From: Echinarachnius parma
Taxonomy: Eukaryota; Echinodermata; Echinoidea; Clypeasteroida; Echinarachniidae
Length of the DNA stretch: 64,000 nucleotides
Assembly (NCBI GenBank): GCA_037951105.1
Contig: JBAMJV010001399.1
Location: 113,501 to 177,500, forward strand
Direction of reading: 5' to 3'
The translations under genes and the position numbers were made by a program. This document shows positions 19,914 to 30,672 of this stretch, one piece after another (the stretch's first letter is position 1; each line of letters begins with the position of its first letter). A model generated the notes under the pieces. The model saw only the letters and a list, made by a program, of their open reading frames with translations, made no database searches and had not been told where the DNA came from.

Positions 19914-21225
19914 ATTAAAAAAACTTGACAGTTGATTTATGATTTTTTTTTTTCTTCATCTGTTTATTTTTATTTTGGAATGGAAGCTTAGAATCAATAT
20001 ATTATGTTTGCCATATGATACAAAATGTTTGATTCTGTACAGTTTTGAAATAAGGAGTGATCATTTCTTATATTTTGATAAGATTAATAAGCAAATTTTA
20101 ACAAAACTACTTGCATTTAGCATAGAGATCTCTAATCTATATTTAATATTTATTTTAAATGCATCTTGTATGAAATTAGCAGTATTTATTTGTAAACGAC
20201 ATTTGTAAGGTCTAGCTTGACTAAAAACCAGTCAGATTGGGTTGAGTTGGCTGTGTGTGCATCGAGCTTAAGGGTCACTGTTGTTTGCCCTGATTAAACA
20301 TGTTTCGTTTTATATTTCATCTAAAAAGCCAAACAAAAAATGGTCCTTATCACCTTGCTGCCTAAGTATAAGTTTCATTCTGGTCGAATTTGAAGTGATT
20401 TTTGCACCAATATTGGCAGCTCCAGAACTCGATGTAGAGCAGCTGAAGAATTGAATCTGCAAAAATACTTTTTATTGCAAAATGTGTTGCTGAAATGTTT
20501 GTATTTCATACAATACAGTATAGCCTAGTCAGATAAGTGCCCAAGTAAGTCAAGTACTGAAATATTATGGTGATCCATTAATTTTATAAAATATTTCAAA
20601 AGTTTTAATTGAGACTTCAATCATATACCCATATCATTGAAAGAATCTTCTGAATGATAAATGTTTACCTAGTGATAAAAGTGAACAATTATGTAAGATC
20701 TTATCCCTGATCTTGTGCGTGTTGAATCAAATTTCGGATACTATACACAATCAACGTATCCAAATTCTGAAACTTTTGACTACAATCAAAAAGCTTTTCA
20801 ATTCAATTTAAAATATCTCCACTATTAGGGAGACAGTTGAAAAACCTGTAACCATTAGCCATACAACTTGGTACAAGAGAAGTGTGAAAGCTTCAAGTGA
20901 TTTTGATTGAATTTTACAAAGTAATGGATTACTTTAACAACAAAATAGTTATGTTGGATCATGATATACAAACTATGATAGTTGTAGAGAAAAAATGCTG
21001 CAACTCACAATGTTTTAAATACTTATGGTTGTAATCTAAAGTGTAGTGTAGTCAAATGTAGGTAATACAGCTATTTGAGACAGAAAGTAAATTCTTTTAA
21101 AGTGCAATTTATGGCACAGTCTGTAAGCAATTATTTACTTTTTAAAACGTATTAAGGATGTATACTACAAAAAAAAAAAAATGTTTGAGAAATTATGTAC
21201 ACATGGAGGTGGATTGGTTAGTTGG
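19914..21225 (+). other. Probable CLCC1 3' UTR and flank
   Basis: AT-rich, without ORFs or recognised repeats, and matched closely by 29850-31325 in the duplicate. No canonical AATAAA cleavage signal was picked out with confidence. Confidence 0.4.
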
Positions 21226-21228
21226 TTG

Positions 21229-21386
21229 GTTATTATTTTTGTTAAAGATGCATTCAACCAATTGTGATTATCAACATCTGGGATCGCTCTTTATCATCAC
21301 CATCCGATAGATGCGGCCAAGATTTGAACCCGGGCCGATTATTGCAAAGAGCAGAGCTCTGATTGCTAGACCAGAACACCTCTTCT
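21229..21386 (-). repeat. tRNA-derived SINE (copy 1)
   Basis: Read on the minus strand, a tRNA-like head carries ctggtctagcaatcagagc (A-box type) and, 32 bases later, cgggttcaaatct (B-box type). The body runs to caattggttgaatgcatc near 21260. The duplicate has the same element at 31330-31500, so it predates the duplication. Confidence 0.6.
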
Positions 21387-21841
21387 TGTGGCACGATCAG
21401 AAAAGTGCTTGACCCAAGTTCTAACCCAATCTATGCCCCCGCATTTTATGTCCTTTAGCAATGCATTTAATCCACGTTGTTGCTCTCTACCCAAGAGTAT
21501 AAATAGGTACTTGGTCAGATATTATATCACCCCATATACATGTAGAAGAGCATCTTGGGCTAGTATGCTCCCCTGGGAGTTGAGATGGTGCACAAGATAT
21601 TTGTGTGGGTTTGAACTGTACCTGATGATCAAAGGTAATAATGCGCCTATGAATAGGGTACCTAATGGCGCTCTATAAATGCTATATATTATTATCATTA
21701 TTATTATGTGTTCTGATTCAAACTCAATGAAAAGTTGCTTGTGAATCACTTATGTAACCAGTGTCCACATTATAAGCAAATGAACAGGAAGTCCTAGGAA
21801 AAGGTCATAGAATTAAAGTCTTAGCAATTCTACTAAGAGCC

Positions 21842-22400
21842 TAACTCAAGTGAACGCTAGCGGGGCTAGCGTTCAAGGTCGGGCTGATAGTGCCCCCGAA
21901 TTTATGATCTAATGTGCACAATAAGTGTGCTTAAAATTATACATATGATACGGTACTTACCACCGATTAGATGATACATATGTGATGCAACTATGGGGTG
22001 GATCAGAATGATGATTTTTCGCTCCATTCCGCATCAAAATGAGTGATTTATGCACCTCCTCGACTTCTATCTGTGTTGTATCGCGACTTCTGAACGATCG
22101 ATGATCGCGCGAACAGTCTCCATTCAAGTACCGCGCCCGCCGAATAGTTCAGAAGTCGCGATACAACACAGATGGAAGTCGATGATGTGCATAAATCACT
22201 CATTTTGATGCGGAATGGAGCGAAAAATCATCATTCTGATCCACCCCATAGTTGCATCACATATGTATCATCTAATCGGGGGTAAGTACCGTATCATATG
22301 TATAATTTTAAGCACACTTATTGTGCACATTAGATCATAAATTCGGGGGCACTATCAGCCCGACCTTGAACGCTAGCCTCGCTAGCGTTCACTTGAGTTA
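21842..22400. mobile_element. Near-perfect palindromic MITE, 9 bp target duplication (Mutator-like)
   Basis: 559 bp with TIRs of about 250 bp on each side: taactcaagtgaacgctagc at the left mirrors gctagcgttcacttgagtta at the right. The site duplication ctaagagcc occupies 21833-21841 and 22401-22409. Copy 2 of the large duplication has the uninterrupted site (about 31955), so this is a clean insertion. Long TIRs and a 9 bp duplication fit Mutator-like elements. A decayed relative lies at 37429-37794. Confidence 0.9.
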
Positions 22401-22409
22401 CTAAGAGCC

Positions 22410-24090
22410 ATGTCTGATTAAGGATGTGTACAAGAAACAATGCATGAGAAATTAGTACAAATGTCAAATTCCAAACTCATTCAAAATTTGCTTGTGTATA
22501 ACTTATTAACCTTTGGCCGCATTATAGTGATGGGTGTTCACTTTGGCAATCTTAGTAAACTCGAGTTTGGTTTGTGTTTTGCTTCATGCCAGCATACTAA
22601 CTGTGTGCAATCCAGCATACTAACCATCTAACTGTGTGCTGATTCCAGCATGAAGCGCTTTGGGCCTGCCTTAGGGTGTATGACGGGGGGTCCAGGGGGC
22701 AGAGCCCCCAGGAAGATTTGGACTTTTCATTTGTATAAATTTAGTCAAAGGGTCATAATTTTGTATTTCCTCATTGATTTTGCTCAAATTTGTGGTTTTG
22801 TTTTGAATAAGGTTTGAATCATGTTCTGATCATGGTGCTAATTACATTTCTCTATTTTACCTTTGCTAGATTTATCTCTCTTTGAAGTTGAATGTATATG
22901 ACTGCTTTGTGTTGTATGTGACTTAGTTTCCATTACATGTACCTTCCTATATGGAGGGAAATAGATGAATTGTGTATGTAAAAGTCTTAAATATAAGTTT
23001 GATTATAATGTGATGTAACAAGTGTGACATTTTGTTTTGTGTTGTGTGTCAAAGATAAACATATAGATGCAATATTATTGTCAAAGTAAAGTTATACTGA
23101 TTAAATTGTAAATTAAGCTGTAACTTTTGTTTTCACTTTGCATTTATTATTCTATTTTGCAAGTAACTGTATCCAGACAGTTTGGTCAGCAACATTTTAT
23201 TTTCTACAGACACATCCACGCTAACTTTTGAGTACAGTGAGACCTCATACAGAACCCTGCTTATTATCATATGTCAATCACTGGTCAGCTAACGGTACAA
23301 AAAGAACATATTATAGCTCGCACTGCATGCTTCCATACAATATCTTATCAGTGCCTTTCTTATCCTAATGATGGTTGAGCTTTTCTGACAAAACAACTGC
23401 CATTAAAATTGACAGTGTGTGTTGGTATTGAATTCAAATATTTAATGAAATTTTGAGCAGGCCATCAGCTTGGGCAAAGGTGCATTCCACCAGGTTTTGT
23501 TATTTCATTTATTATTTTGATTTATTTCCTCTTATAGGGTGGATTGCCCTTTCAGCATAGCTGGTTTTCAGAAGGGACTACAAACATCTTATTAGTAACT
23601 GCGTAGTGATTGACTGTTGATGTCACAACCAGAATTTTACTCTGGAGAGTTTATATCTAGTGATATCAAATTAAGAAGAATTACAAATTATTATTATCTA
23701 CGTACAATGTCAGTAGAAGGTTGTACTACTATTATGGCATCACAGATTTTGACAAACTGTCATCTAGAGAAGGTGGCAAACAAATATGACGAAATCATAA
23801 CATTTGCTCGGGGTTTAAATTTACTCTCGTTTCATTCAATTCACATTTATATTTAGGGAAAACTTTTGTAATACTGTGCCCATGCCGTATGTTTGTGGAT
23901 CACAGGTAAAAATAACTTTAACAATAATTTATTTCCTTTATTGTACACATTATGCATGCAATTGAATTGTAAAGAAATACTTCATTTCTCATGGTTCTTG
24001 AACAATTGCATTCCAAACTATTACTACACCCACTCTGTCATAATTGTCAGAGCGTATATTATGATAGCCTTCGAAAACCATATTTGAAGG
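22410..24090 (+). other. Duplicated non-coding stretch
   Basis: Matches 31960-33415 in the second copy. It contains one fragment with ccagggggcagagccccc (22692) related to the hAT interior. No gene is recognised; short open frames differ between copies and are not conserved. Confidence 0.5.
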
Positions 24091-24094
24091 AATT

Positions 24095-24265
24095 TTGGCG
24101 TAGCTATCGAGGGGCACGTGCCCCTAAATGATTGATATAACATTAGCCTTATTATATAATCATCATAATGTGTAATCCTTAGCAAAAACAAAAACAAAGT
24201 ATGCCCCAAATTATTTGCATGCCCCCCCCCCCCCCTATTCAGTCCGACCAAGCTACGCCTCCAAA
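24095..24265. repeat. Small hAT-like MITE remnant
   Basis: tggcgtagct at the left is mirrored by agctacgcctcca at the right, and the centre has gaggggcacgtgcccct and a C run. A copy at the matching place in the duplicate (about 33430-33600) is more worn. Confidence 0.4.
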
Positions 24266-24587
24266 TATCATGAACACACACAGGTGCATTGTTGTATTAT
24301 TTGTATTGATTTGGTTTCCAAACTCAACATGGAAATATAAATAGAATACAGAATGAGGAACTAAAAACGTTTTTTTCATGCATATCGCATTTTAACAAAT
24401 ATAATTGAGGTTGGAGGAGGCTGACCCATTCCCACCATCTGTGTTGACATAGCTGGTCTTCCGTGAGGTTCCTTTACAGAATGCACAAATAAGCATTCTA
24501 TTTATATTTTGCTTGCATTATGATGACGGGAGTATTACCCTGGTAAACGGATGCACACTGCAATAACAATAAAACTACTCGACTTAT

Positions 24588-24990
24588 AGCACGTAATGAT
24601 TAATAATCATCTCTATTAAGCGCTTTCCAGTTTATACAATAATATTATCCCAGTCATATGATATAATGCAAACCAGCACACATTGTGCGCATAATCTCCA
24701 CTACCTGGGGAGCATTCCTTCCAAGTTGCTCATGGGCATTGAGAAGATAATTCCTGTATACAAAATGCACATTTTCTACTCCGTATAGCGAGTATTCCCT
24801 CCCAGTTGCATGTTAGGCGTACATAGTGCTACGGAAAACGTTCTGATTTTTTCCGGGTGCAATACACCTGGGTAGAGAGCAGAGAAATTGTCTATCTGAA
24901 GGACATATGCAAATTAAGGACAATACACTGGATTCGAACTCGGGATCCCACTCTTCCTATCTTGCCACACCACGCCAGCACGTCGATGAC
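24588..24990 (-). repeat. SINE-like repeat with B-box-like end
   Basis: Minus strand gggatcccgagttcgaatcc (24926-24945) resembles a Pol III B box in a tRNA-like head. The far end is tatagcacgtaatgatt...ttaagcgctttcc (24588-24628). A diverged match lies at 34040-34400 in the duplicate, and a fragment at 7095. Confidence 0.45.
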
Positions 24991-25319
24991 AATATCATTC
25001 ATATTTAGTATCATATAAAAGATGATACATTTATGTACATATACATGTATTATAAATAATACAATTCTAATAGGACATATTCATCTTTTTTGTTTCATAA
25101 TTTATAACAAGTTGATGATGTTCAAATGCTTTACATACAGATCAACAAAATTCAGTTATTCCCCATTTCCTGCTTGGATAGAAAATGGAATCATAGTACA
25201 GATACCATTATTGTCCCTGTGTTTGATCATACCACACCCACAGGATGATGAAAACAAGTTTCAAAGCCAACTCCGGACTAATTCACGCTTCGATAACCAA
25301 CGCACCCCCTGGCTACGAG

Positions 25320-26441
25320 CAGGGGCGTCGATCCTTTTTTGCGATTGGGGGGGCGAAATTTGAAAAAAAAATTCCAGAGTGACCACTGAGAGAGCTAAAA
25401 GCCCCACATTGGCATGCCCGGAAGTTTTATTATGCGCTCATTGAAAGTGTCTTGATGGCTCGAAGACCTGACTTTGGGGGGGCACCCACATTTGGGGACA
25501 ATAATGGGGGTCCAGGGGGCGGAGCCCCCGGAAGCTTTTAGATTTCAGACATTTGCAACTCCTATCATGGGTGTTAAAATTGTATAAAATAGTGAACCTA
25601 CTCGTAACGTATTTTTAAAGGGCATAGCGAGGAAAAGATTGAGCCTTGCATGAGATGGATCCACGTGATCCTGTATACTATAGAGCCATCGATATAGTCT
25701 AAGACATTGGGCTCCCGTGAAACTAAGCAAGGGCGTCAACAACTTCTCAAAAGTGGAGGAGAGACATTGCGAGGAAGCGAAGCGACCGAGCGGGGGAGGG
25801 TGTGGGAGGGGGTGTCCCCCTCCCACAGTAGGGAGCTTTTGTATTTTGGGGCGTGAAATTGTGCGATTTGGTGCACACCTGAGACAGAAATTTCACGTAA
25901 TAGGAAGTATATACGTATGGAACCAACCATAATGACAAAGGGAGGGGGACAATCTCCTCCACTTTCAAATGTGTGGGGACATGATATTCCAATTTGATTT
26001 GCGTTCAGCGCATATGGACCGAATTGACTGAAAGATATATTTCAGATTATTTTATTTTCTGTGACGGTGTGCTATCTATAGATGAGGGTTTTATATAAAC
26101 TTCGTTTGAGGTGTGCGTTTGAGAAATTACACTGCCCAACACATTTCGAAAGGTGAGTTCCCGCAACCAAAATTAAACTTGCAATATGAGAAACTATATG
26201 CGCGCGAAGCGCGCGGCAAAAAAGAGATTTACAGTCCTTTTCAAACTAAAAAAAGGGCTATTTTGAAGATGAATTATTGATAAATGTGTCTTTCCCCTCT
26301 TTGGCATTATATCACTCGATTTTTTTCTTCCTCATTTTCGGAATTATTGGGGGGGCGAAATGATATGTTCGCCCCCCCAATATTTTCATTGGGGGGGGGG
26401 GGGGCGACCGCCCCCCTGCCCCCCCAGGATCGACGCCCCTG
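25320..26441. mobile_element. Non-autonomous hAT element
   Basis: 1122 bp with perfect 15 bp TIRs, caggggcgtcgatcc and ggatcgacgcccctg, flanked by the 8 bp duplication gctacgag (25312-25319 and 26442-26449). TIRs beginning CAGGG and 8 bp duplications are the hAT signature. No transposase frame. The interior has gggtccagggggcggagccc and a G/C run near the right end. The same family in reverse orientation is at 54528-59374. It is absent from copy 2 of the duplication. Confidence 0.9.
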
Positions 26442-27084
26442 GCTACGAGCCTGGGTAGTGGTGTGAGTGAAAAGAACATACTATAATAATTCTACATTCA
26501 TGGGCGTATAACGGAGCACATTTTATTAGGGGGGTAAGGTCTAATGCCCGAACCATTACCCTTCCCGCCTTTTCAGCCTGACAAGAATAACTACATGATG
26601 CCCGAATATGATGGAACAGACTCAATTTTGACCAAATATGAGACGGTTTGGCCTCAACATGACAAAACATTATTACACTGATGTAACGTGAGTTTTGACG
26701 AAGGTGGCATGAGTGTTTCCGAATATGACATTATTTTGACCGAATATGACATAGTTTTGCCCGATTATTGGCGTTTCCAAAACTCCCGGGAGCTGCGACC
26801 CCCAGCCTCCTACGCCCTTGTCTACAATAAATCATGTACAGTAAATTATTAACAATTTAATTGTGCTCATCGTATAAGAACGAAACTATCAGCCCCCTGC
26901 CTACTCCCGACGACTGTTCCACAGAGAATGCGACTGGCATCATTGAATGTGTCCACGTACACCTGGGTGGTATAGTAGAGCAGATAAGTGTAATAATCGT
27001 TCAAAGTTTGATACAAGCAACATACTCCGTATGCAGACTACCTTAGGGACACTTTTTAGAAAAAAACATTTAGACAAACGAAAT

Positions 27085-27425
27085 TCCAACATGGCGGCCA
27101 TTGTTGCCAAAAAGCTACTTTTTGATATAAAAATTGACTGAGTTGGCCGATTTTAATAATCTTGGTGTCGTTTAATATGTGTATTGACATGCTGAACACG
27201 ATGGTAATACATACGGACCCATATGATGGCCCAAATCGAAGATGGCCGCCATTTTCCCAAGATGTCCCCCAAAAGCTACTTTTTAATATAGAAACGTACT
27301 GAGTTGGCCGGTTTTGATAATCTCGGTGTTGATTTATATGTTTCTTGATATGCTAAAAACGATGGTGATATAATAGGGACCCATTTGATGGCAAAAATAC
27401 AAGATGGCAGCCATTTTATCACCTT
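27085..27425 (+). repeat. Tandem ~165 bp repeat with ATGGCGGCCATT motifs
   Basis: About two and a half units, each with aaaagctactttttgatata / aaaagctactttttaatata, gagttggccg, aatct(t/c)ggtgt and gatggt. The unit heads are acatggcggccatt (27089), agatggccgccatttt (27240) and agatggcagccatttt (27402). The central motif resembles the YY1 core AAGATGGCGGC. Confidence 0.7.
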
Positions 27426-27429
27426 ATTA

Positions 27430-28726
27430 TGAAGTCTATGTTTTTTAGTTATCGACCGTTTTATTGCTTTTGTTATCCAAGTTTTAGATTTCTTTTTAAC
27501 GGAAGCATTAGGTCTGTTTTTTTTCACTTGGCGCGTGTTTGTCACATATCTGCATGAACCGTTGAAAAAAGGCATTGCAAGCATCATTTGCATCGGAGCA
27601 TATGTAAACGCCTAACCATTGCTCACTCATTAATTCGTTGCTAAATGACTGTACAGAATAATGGAGAAAGTTCCTGCAAGTCACATATTTCTTGCTTGAT
27701 GATGGCGATTTAAACTTTTCAAAAACGGCATAAACAGGGAAATGAGCGGCTATTTCAACATCAATACAACCTGATTGAATATTGTATGATGACATATTTG
27801 TATAAATATGATGAATAAGATATGACGTTCTATGTGTTACTCTAGTTGGCCGATGTATTAATTGGCGTAAACCATAACATTCGGTCATATGTAGGAAATG
27901 TTGGCTTCTGTTATCTAACGATAGCATATTAATATTAAAATCTCCAATAACAATACAAGGATTACGTTCTAAATGTAAGCTATGCAATATCCTATTCATG
28001 TCATCAGTAAAATCATCGAGTATACTGTCTGGTTTTCTATAAACAACACCAACAACAACATGAACATTACCAAACAAAATGTTTAACCATAGTGATTCAG
28101 TACTATTCAAAGATATCCCAGAAATACGTTCATAGCTTAAAGATGAATGAATGTAAGTTCCCACTCCGCCTCCTCTTTGGTTGGTTCTAGATTGATATTC
28201 AAAATTATAACCGTGAATTAAATATTCGACATTTGCTTTTCTGACATTGCTATGATATTAAAATGAGAATGAAATTCATATTCCAAAAGATGTTTTAAAG
28301 CATCAAAATTTCAGTTCAAAGATCTTACATTGACATGTGAAATAGAAAGTGATGATTGCATTGTTTTTTCGAACGATACATGAAAATTGGCTGGAGAAAA
28401 TGACAAAGAGTTTATATTAAATGGATCATTATCAATATCCCTATCAACATTTAAATCATTAGAAGAAACTAAGTCATTGTTTATTATTGTTTTTGTATAC
28501 TTTCGTCGAAATAATTGTCAACAGTTGATAGTTCATACGCCTACTTGATTTTCTTTAAGTCCTCCTCACAATGGATGGCAATCACCTGGTCCTCACTGCT
28601 ACGCCTCACCAGGATGGTGCCATTTGTTGTCCAGAGGAAGCGGTATCCAGCCGTCTTTCTTGCCCCGTTTGCCTTCTTCAACAGCTGCTTGGTCGTCTGA
28701 AGAAGATTCTCATTGATGAAGACCTA
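27430..28726 (-). mobile_element. Second LINE fragment (ORF1 end plus ORF2 endonuclease)
   Basis: Minus strand. A 3' part of ORF1 (about 28715-28530: AGYRFLWTTNGTILVRR and a stop), then ORF2 from about 28480. The longest open piece (28164-27508) carries the endonuclease core YRKPDSILDDF, IVIGDFNINML and RPTRVTHRTSYLIHHIYTN; the expected SDH is EIAAHFP, so a key Asp is lost. The reverse transcriptase and 3' end are missing and stops occur upstream of the open piece. Its right edge coincides with the start of duplication copy 2 (28727). Confidence 0.75.
28533..28715 (-). pseudogene. LINE ORF1 C-terminal fragment
   Basis: Minus strand: FINENLLQTTKQLLKKA, then GYRFLWTTNGTILVRR and a stop at the 28533 side. 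This is the usual C-terminal domain of LINE ORF1 proteins (compare ISIQEDLTAKNQALYHKV in the full LINE at 14364-15182). The 5' part is absent. Confidence 0.65.
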
Positions 28727-28952
28727 TTAGTCTTATATATGTTAGAGTGTACTGTATGCTTTTCTGTCATTGCTAGAAAATACATTATAACAGATCAACT
28801 TCTATAATGCAATCGTAGGAGAAACTAACCATAATATTAATTCAATGGCTGAAAAAAAAATAAAAGGAGAAGTAATTCAAATATGCGATTATAATTATGT
28901 GATTATAATCTTAATTGACGAATACAATTTCAATTCATTTTCATTTCCTCAG

Positions 28953-29849
28953 TATGGGAGGCAGTATTCTGATATGGAAGAGGAAGAAGATTATGATGAC
29001 CATGGAGGCAGAAGAGTCGAGAATATTGCCCATCCACCCACACTACCTCCTAGAGCTCAAGCAGCCCAAAGACCATCAAGGAGTCAGGATGCGCAAGAGC
29101 TACCCAAGAAACAGATGAAGCCTGCAACGGCTCTAGATGACCTGGGGTATGAAGGGACCAGGTCAGGGGCAAGGAGCCAAGACCCAATGGGACCAGGAGG
29201 CCTCAGTCCTAGGGAGTCATCAGAGGCCTTTCCTGCAGAACAACAACCAGAGCCAGGTAGGCATGCCTTAAAGAGCAGATCATCACAGGCACTTCCCGTT
29301 GCAGATCAACCAGCAGCTGTTAGACCAAAGGAAAGGTACACAGTGATGCAACAGTGTGGTGATGAAGCAGACATCAGCAGCTTGAGTTCCTTGGAAGCTT
29401 CTGGAATCCAGAGGCCAACCAGACTTCCTGAGGGCAGATCAACAAGGACCAAGCACTCCCCAACACAGACCTCGGTAGGAAGCACATACTCTGGCAATAT
29501 GACAGCGCACCCGGCTTCCGAGCGCTCTGACGTGGAGTCTCTGGTCAGTTCTGTAGTGGATCCCACCTTGGTATACGAGCCGGAGGGTAGTGTCCTTAGG
29601 GGACAGGATCAAATCGGAGGAGCAACAGAATGTTCCTCTCCTGTCTCCGTAGACAGCCCCAGTGACTTCTCTGTCCTCAGTCAGTCCCCAGAGAATACGA
29701 ATAGCGCCACCTATGAGTTTATTTCGACCAGTGGCATAGGGTCAATTGATGGGGAGGAAGGATCACAGTCAGAGACTCTTCATGAGAACCAACACGATAA
29801 TGACTACGATGACGATGACTTTGTTGTACTGAAAACAGAGACCCAGTGA
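28953..29849 (+). CDS. Second copy of the CLCC1 terminal exon
   Basis: 897 bp, 298 residues plus TGA, fully open, behind an intact acceptor (tttcctcag|tatggg) and in the same phase as exon 7, so exon 6 could splice to it. Compared with copy 1 it has seven substitutions (for example DLPKK to ELPKK, QPKPG to QPEPG, PTWVNEP to PTLVYEP) and three extra residues (SSL after ISS). Only about 225 bp of intron 6 precedes it in the duplicate; no other CLCC1 exon is repeated. It is an alternative last exon, a non-functional duplicate, or an allelic copy placed by assembly. Confidence 0.65.
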   Translation, partial: YGRQYSDMEEEEDYDDHGGRRVENIAHPPTLPPRAQAAQRPSRSQDAQELPKKQMKPATALDDLGYEGTRSGARSQDPMGPGGLSPRESSEAFPAEQQPEPGRHALKSRSSQALPVADQPAAVRPKERYTVMQQCGDEADISSLSSLEASGIQRPTRLPEGRSTRTKHSPTQTSVGSTYSGNMTAHPASERSDVESLVSSVVDPTLVYEPEGSVLRGQDQIGGATECSSPVSVDSPSDFSVLSQSPENTNSATYEFISTSGIGSIDGEEGSQSETLHENQHDNDYDDDDFVVLKTETQ

Positions 29850-30562
29850 ATTTAAAAACTTGAAAGATAATTCCAGATTTTTTTTTCTTCATCTGTTATT
29901 TTTTTATTTTGGAATGGAAGCTTAGAATCAATATTATGTTTGCCATATGATACAAACTGATTGATTCTATACAGTTTTGAAATAAGGAGTGATCATTTCT
30001 TTTATTTTAATAAGATTAATTTATAAGCAAATTTGTTTGAAAAATTCATTTCAAATTTGAACAAAACTAACTGCATGTAGCATGCAGATCTCTAATCTAT
30101 ATTGAATATTTATTTTAAAAGCATCTTGTATGAAATTAGCAGTATTTATTTGTAAACGATATTTGTAAGGTCTAGCTTGACTAAAAACCAGTCAGATTGG
30201 GTTGAGATGGCTCTGTGTGCATTGAGCTAGAGGGTTAATGTTGTTTGCCCTGATTAAACATGTTTCGTTTTATATTTCATCTAAAAAGCCAAACAAAAAA
30301 TTGCCCTTATCACCTTGCTGCCTAAGTATAAGTTTCATTCTGGTCGAATTTGAAGTGATTTTTGCACCAATATTGGCAGCTCCAGAACTCGATGTAGAGC
30401 AGCTGAAGAATTGAATCTGCAAAAATACTTTTTATTGCAAAATGTGTTGCTGAAATGTTCGTATTTCATACAATACAGTATAGCCTAGTCAGATAAGTGC
30501 CCAAGTAAGTCAAGTACTGAAATATTATGGTAATCCATTCATTTTATAAAATATTTGAAATG

Positions 30563-30672
30563 ATTTCTTGCTGAAGGATGAAAATGCAAGAGCATTTATC
30601 TATTCAGATTCAGTTTATTCACACCATAAAACAAAAGTAACAAATATAAATGGCAGTTTGATAATCAAAAGT
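30563..30672 (-). mobile_element. LINE 3' tail insertion in copy 2
   Basis: About 110 bp present only in copy 2, holding tattcagattcagtttattc and accataaaacaaaagtaac. This resembles the reverse of LINE 3' ends in this window (compare tttattcgaccaaaaagcat at 41717). A severely 5'-truncated insertion is likely. Confidence 0.5.

Larger units (their letters stand above)
18800..26980 (+). repeat. Large direct duplication, copy 1
   Basis: Collinear with 28727-35460. It starts at attttagtcttttatatgtt (about 18798), inside CLCC1 intron 6, and ends with cgacgactgttccacagaga (about 26908) and a short degraded stretch beyond. It includes the last CLCC1 exon and everything downstream. Copy 1 has extra insertions at 21842-22400 (MITE) and 25320-26441 (hAT). 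Confidence 0.85.

Noticed and set aside
21229-21386. A genuine tRNA gene
   Set aside because: A-box and B-box-like parts exist, but the cloverleaf is not complete and the sequence continues into a SINE body, repeated at 31330.
24588-26820. A gene between the CLCC1 tail and the second copy
   Set aside because: Sequence is SINE-like and hAT-derived; short frames are not kept in the matching part of the duplicate.
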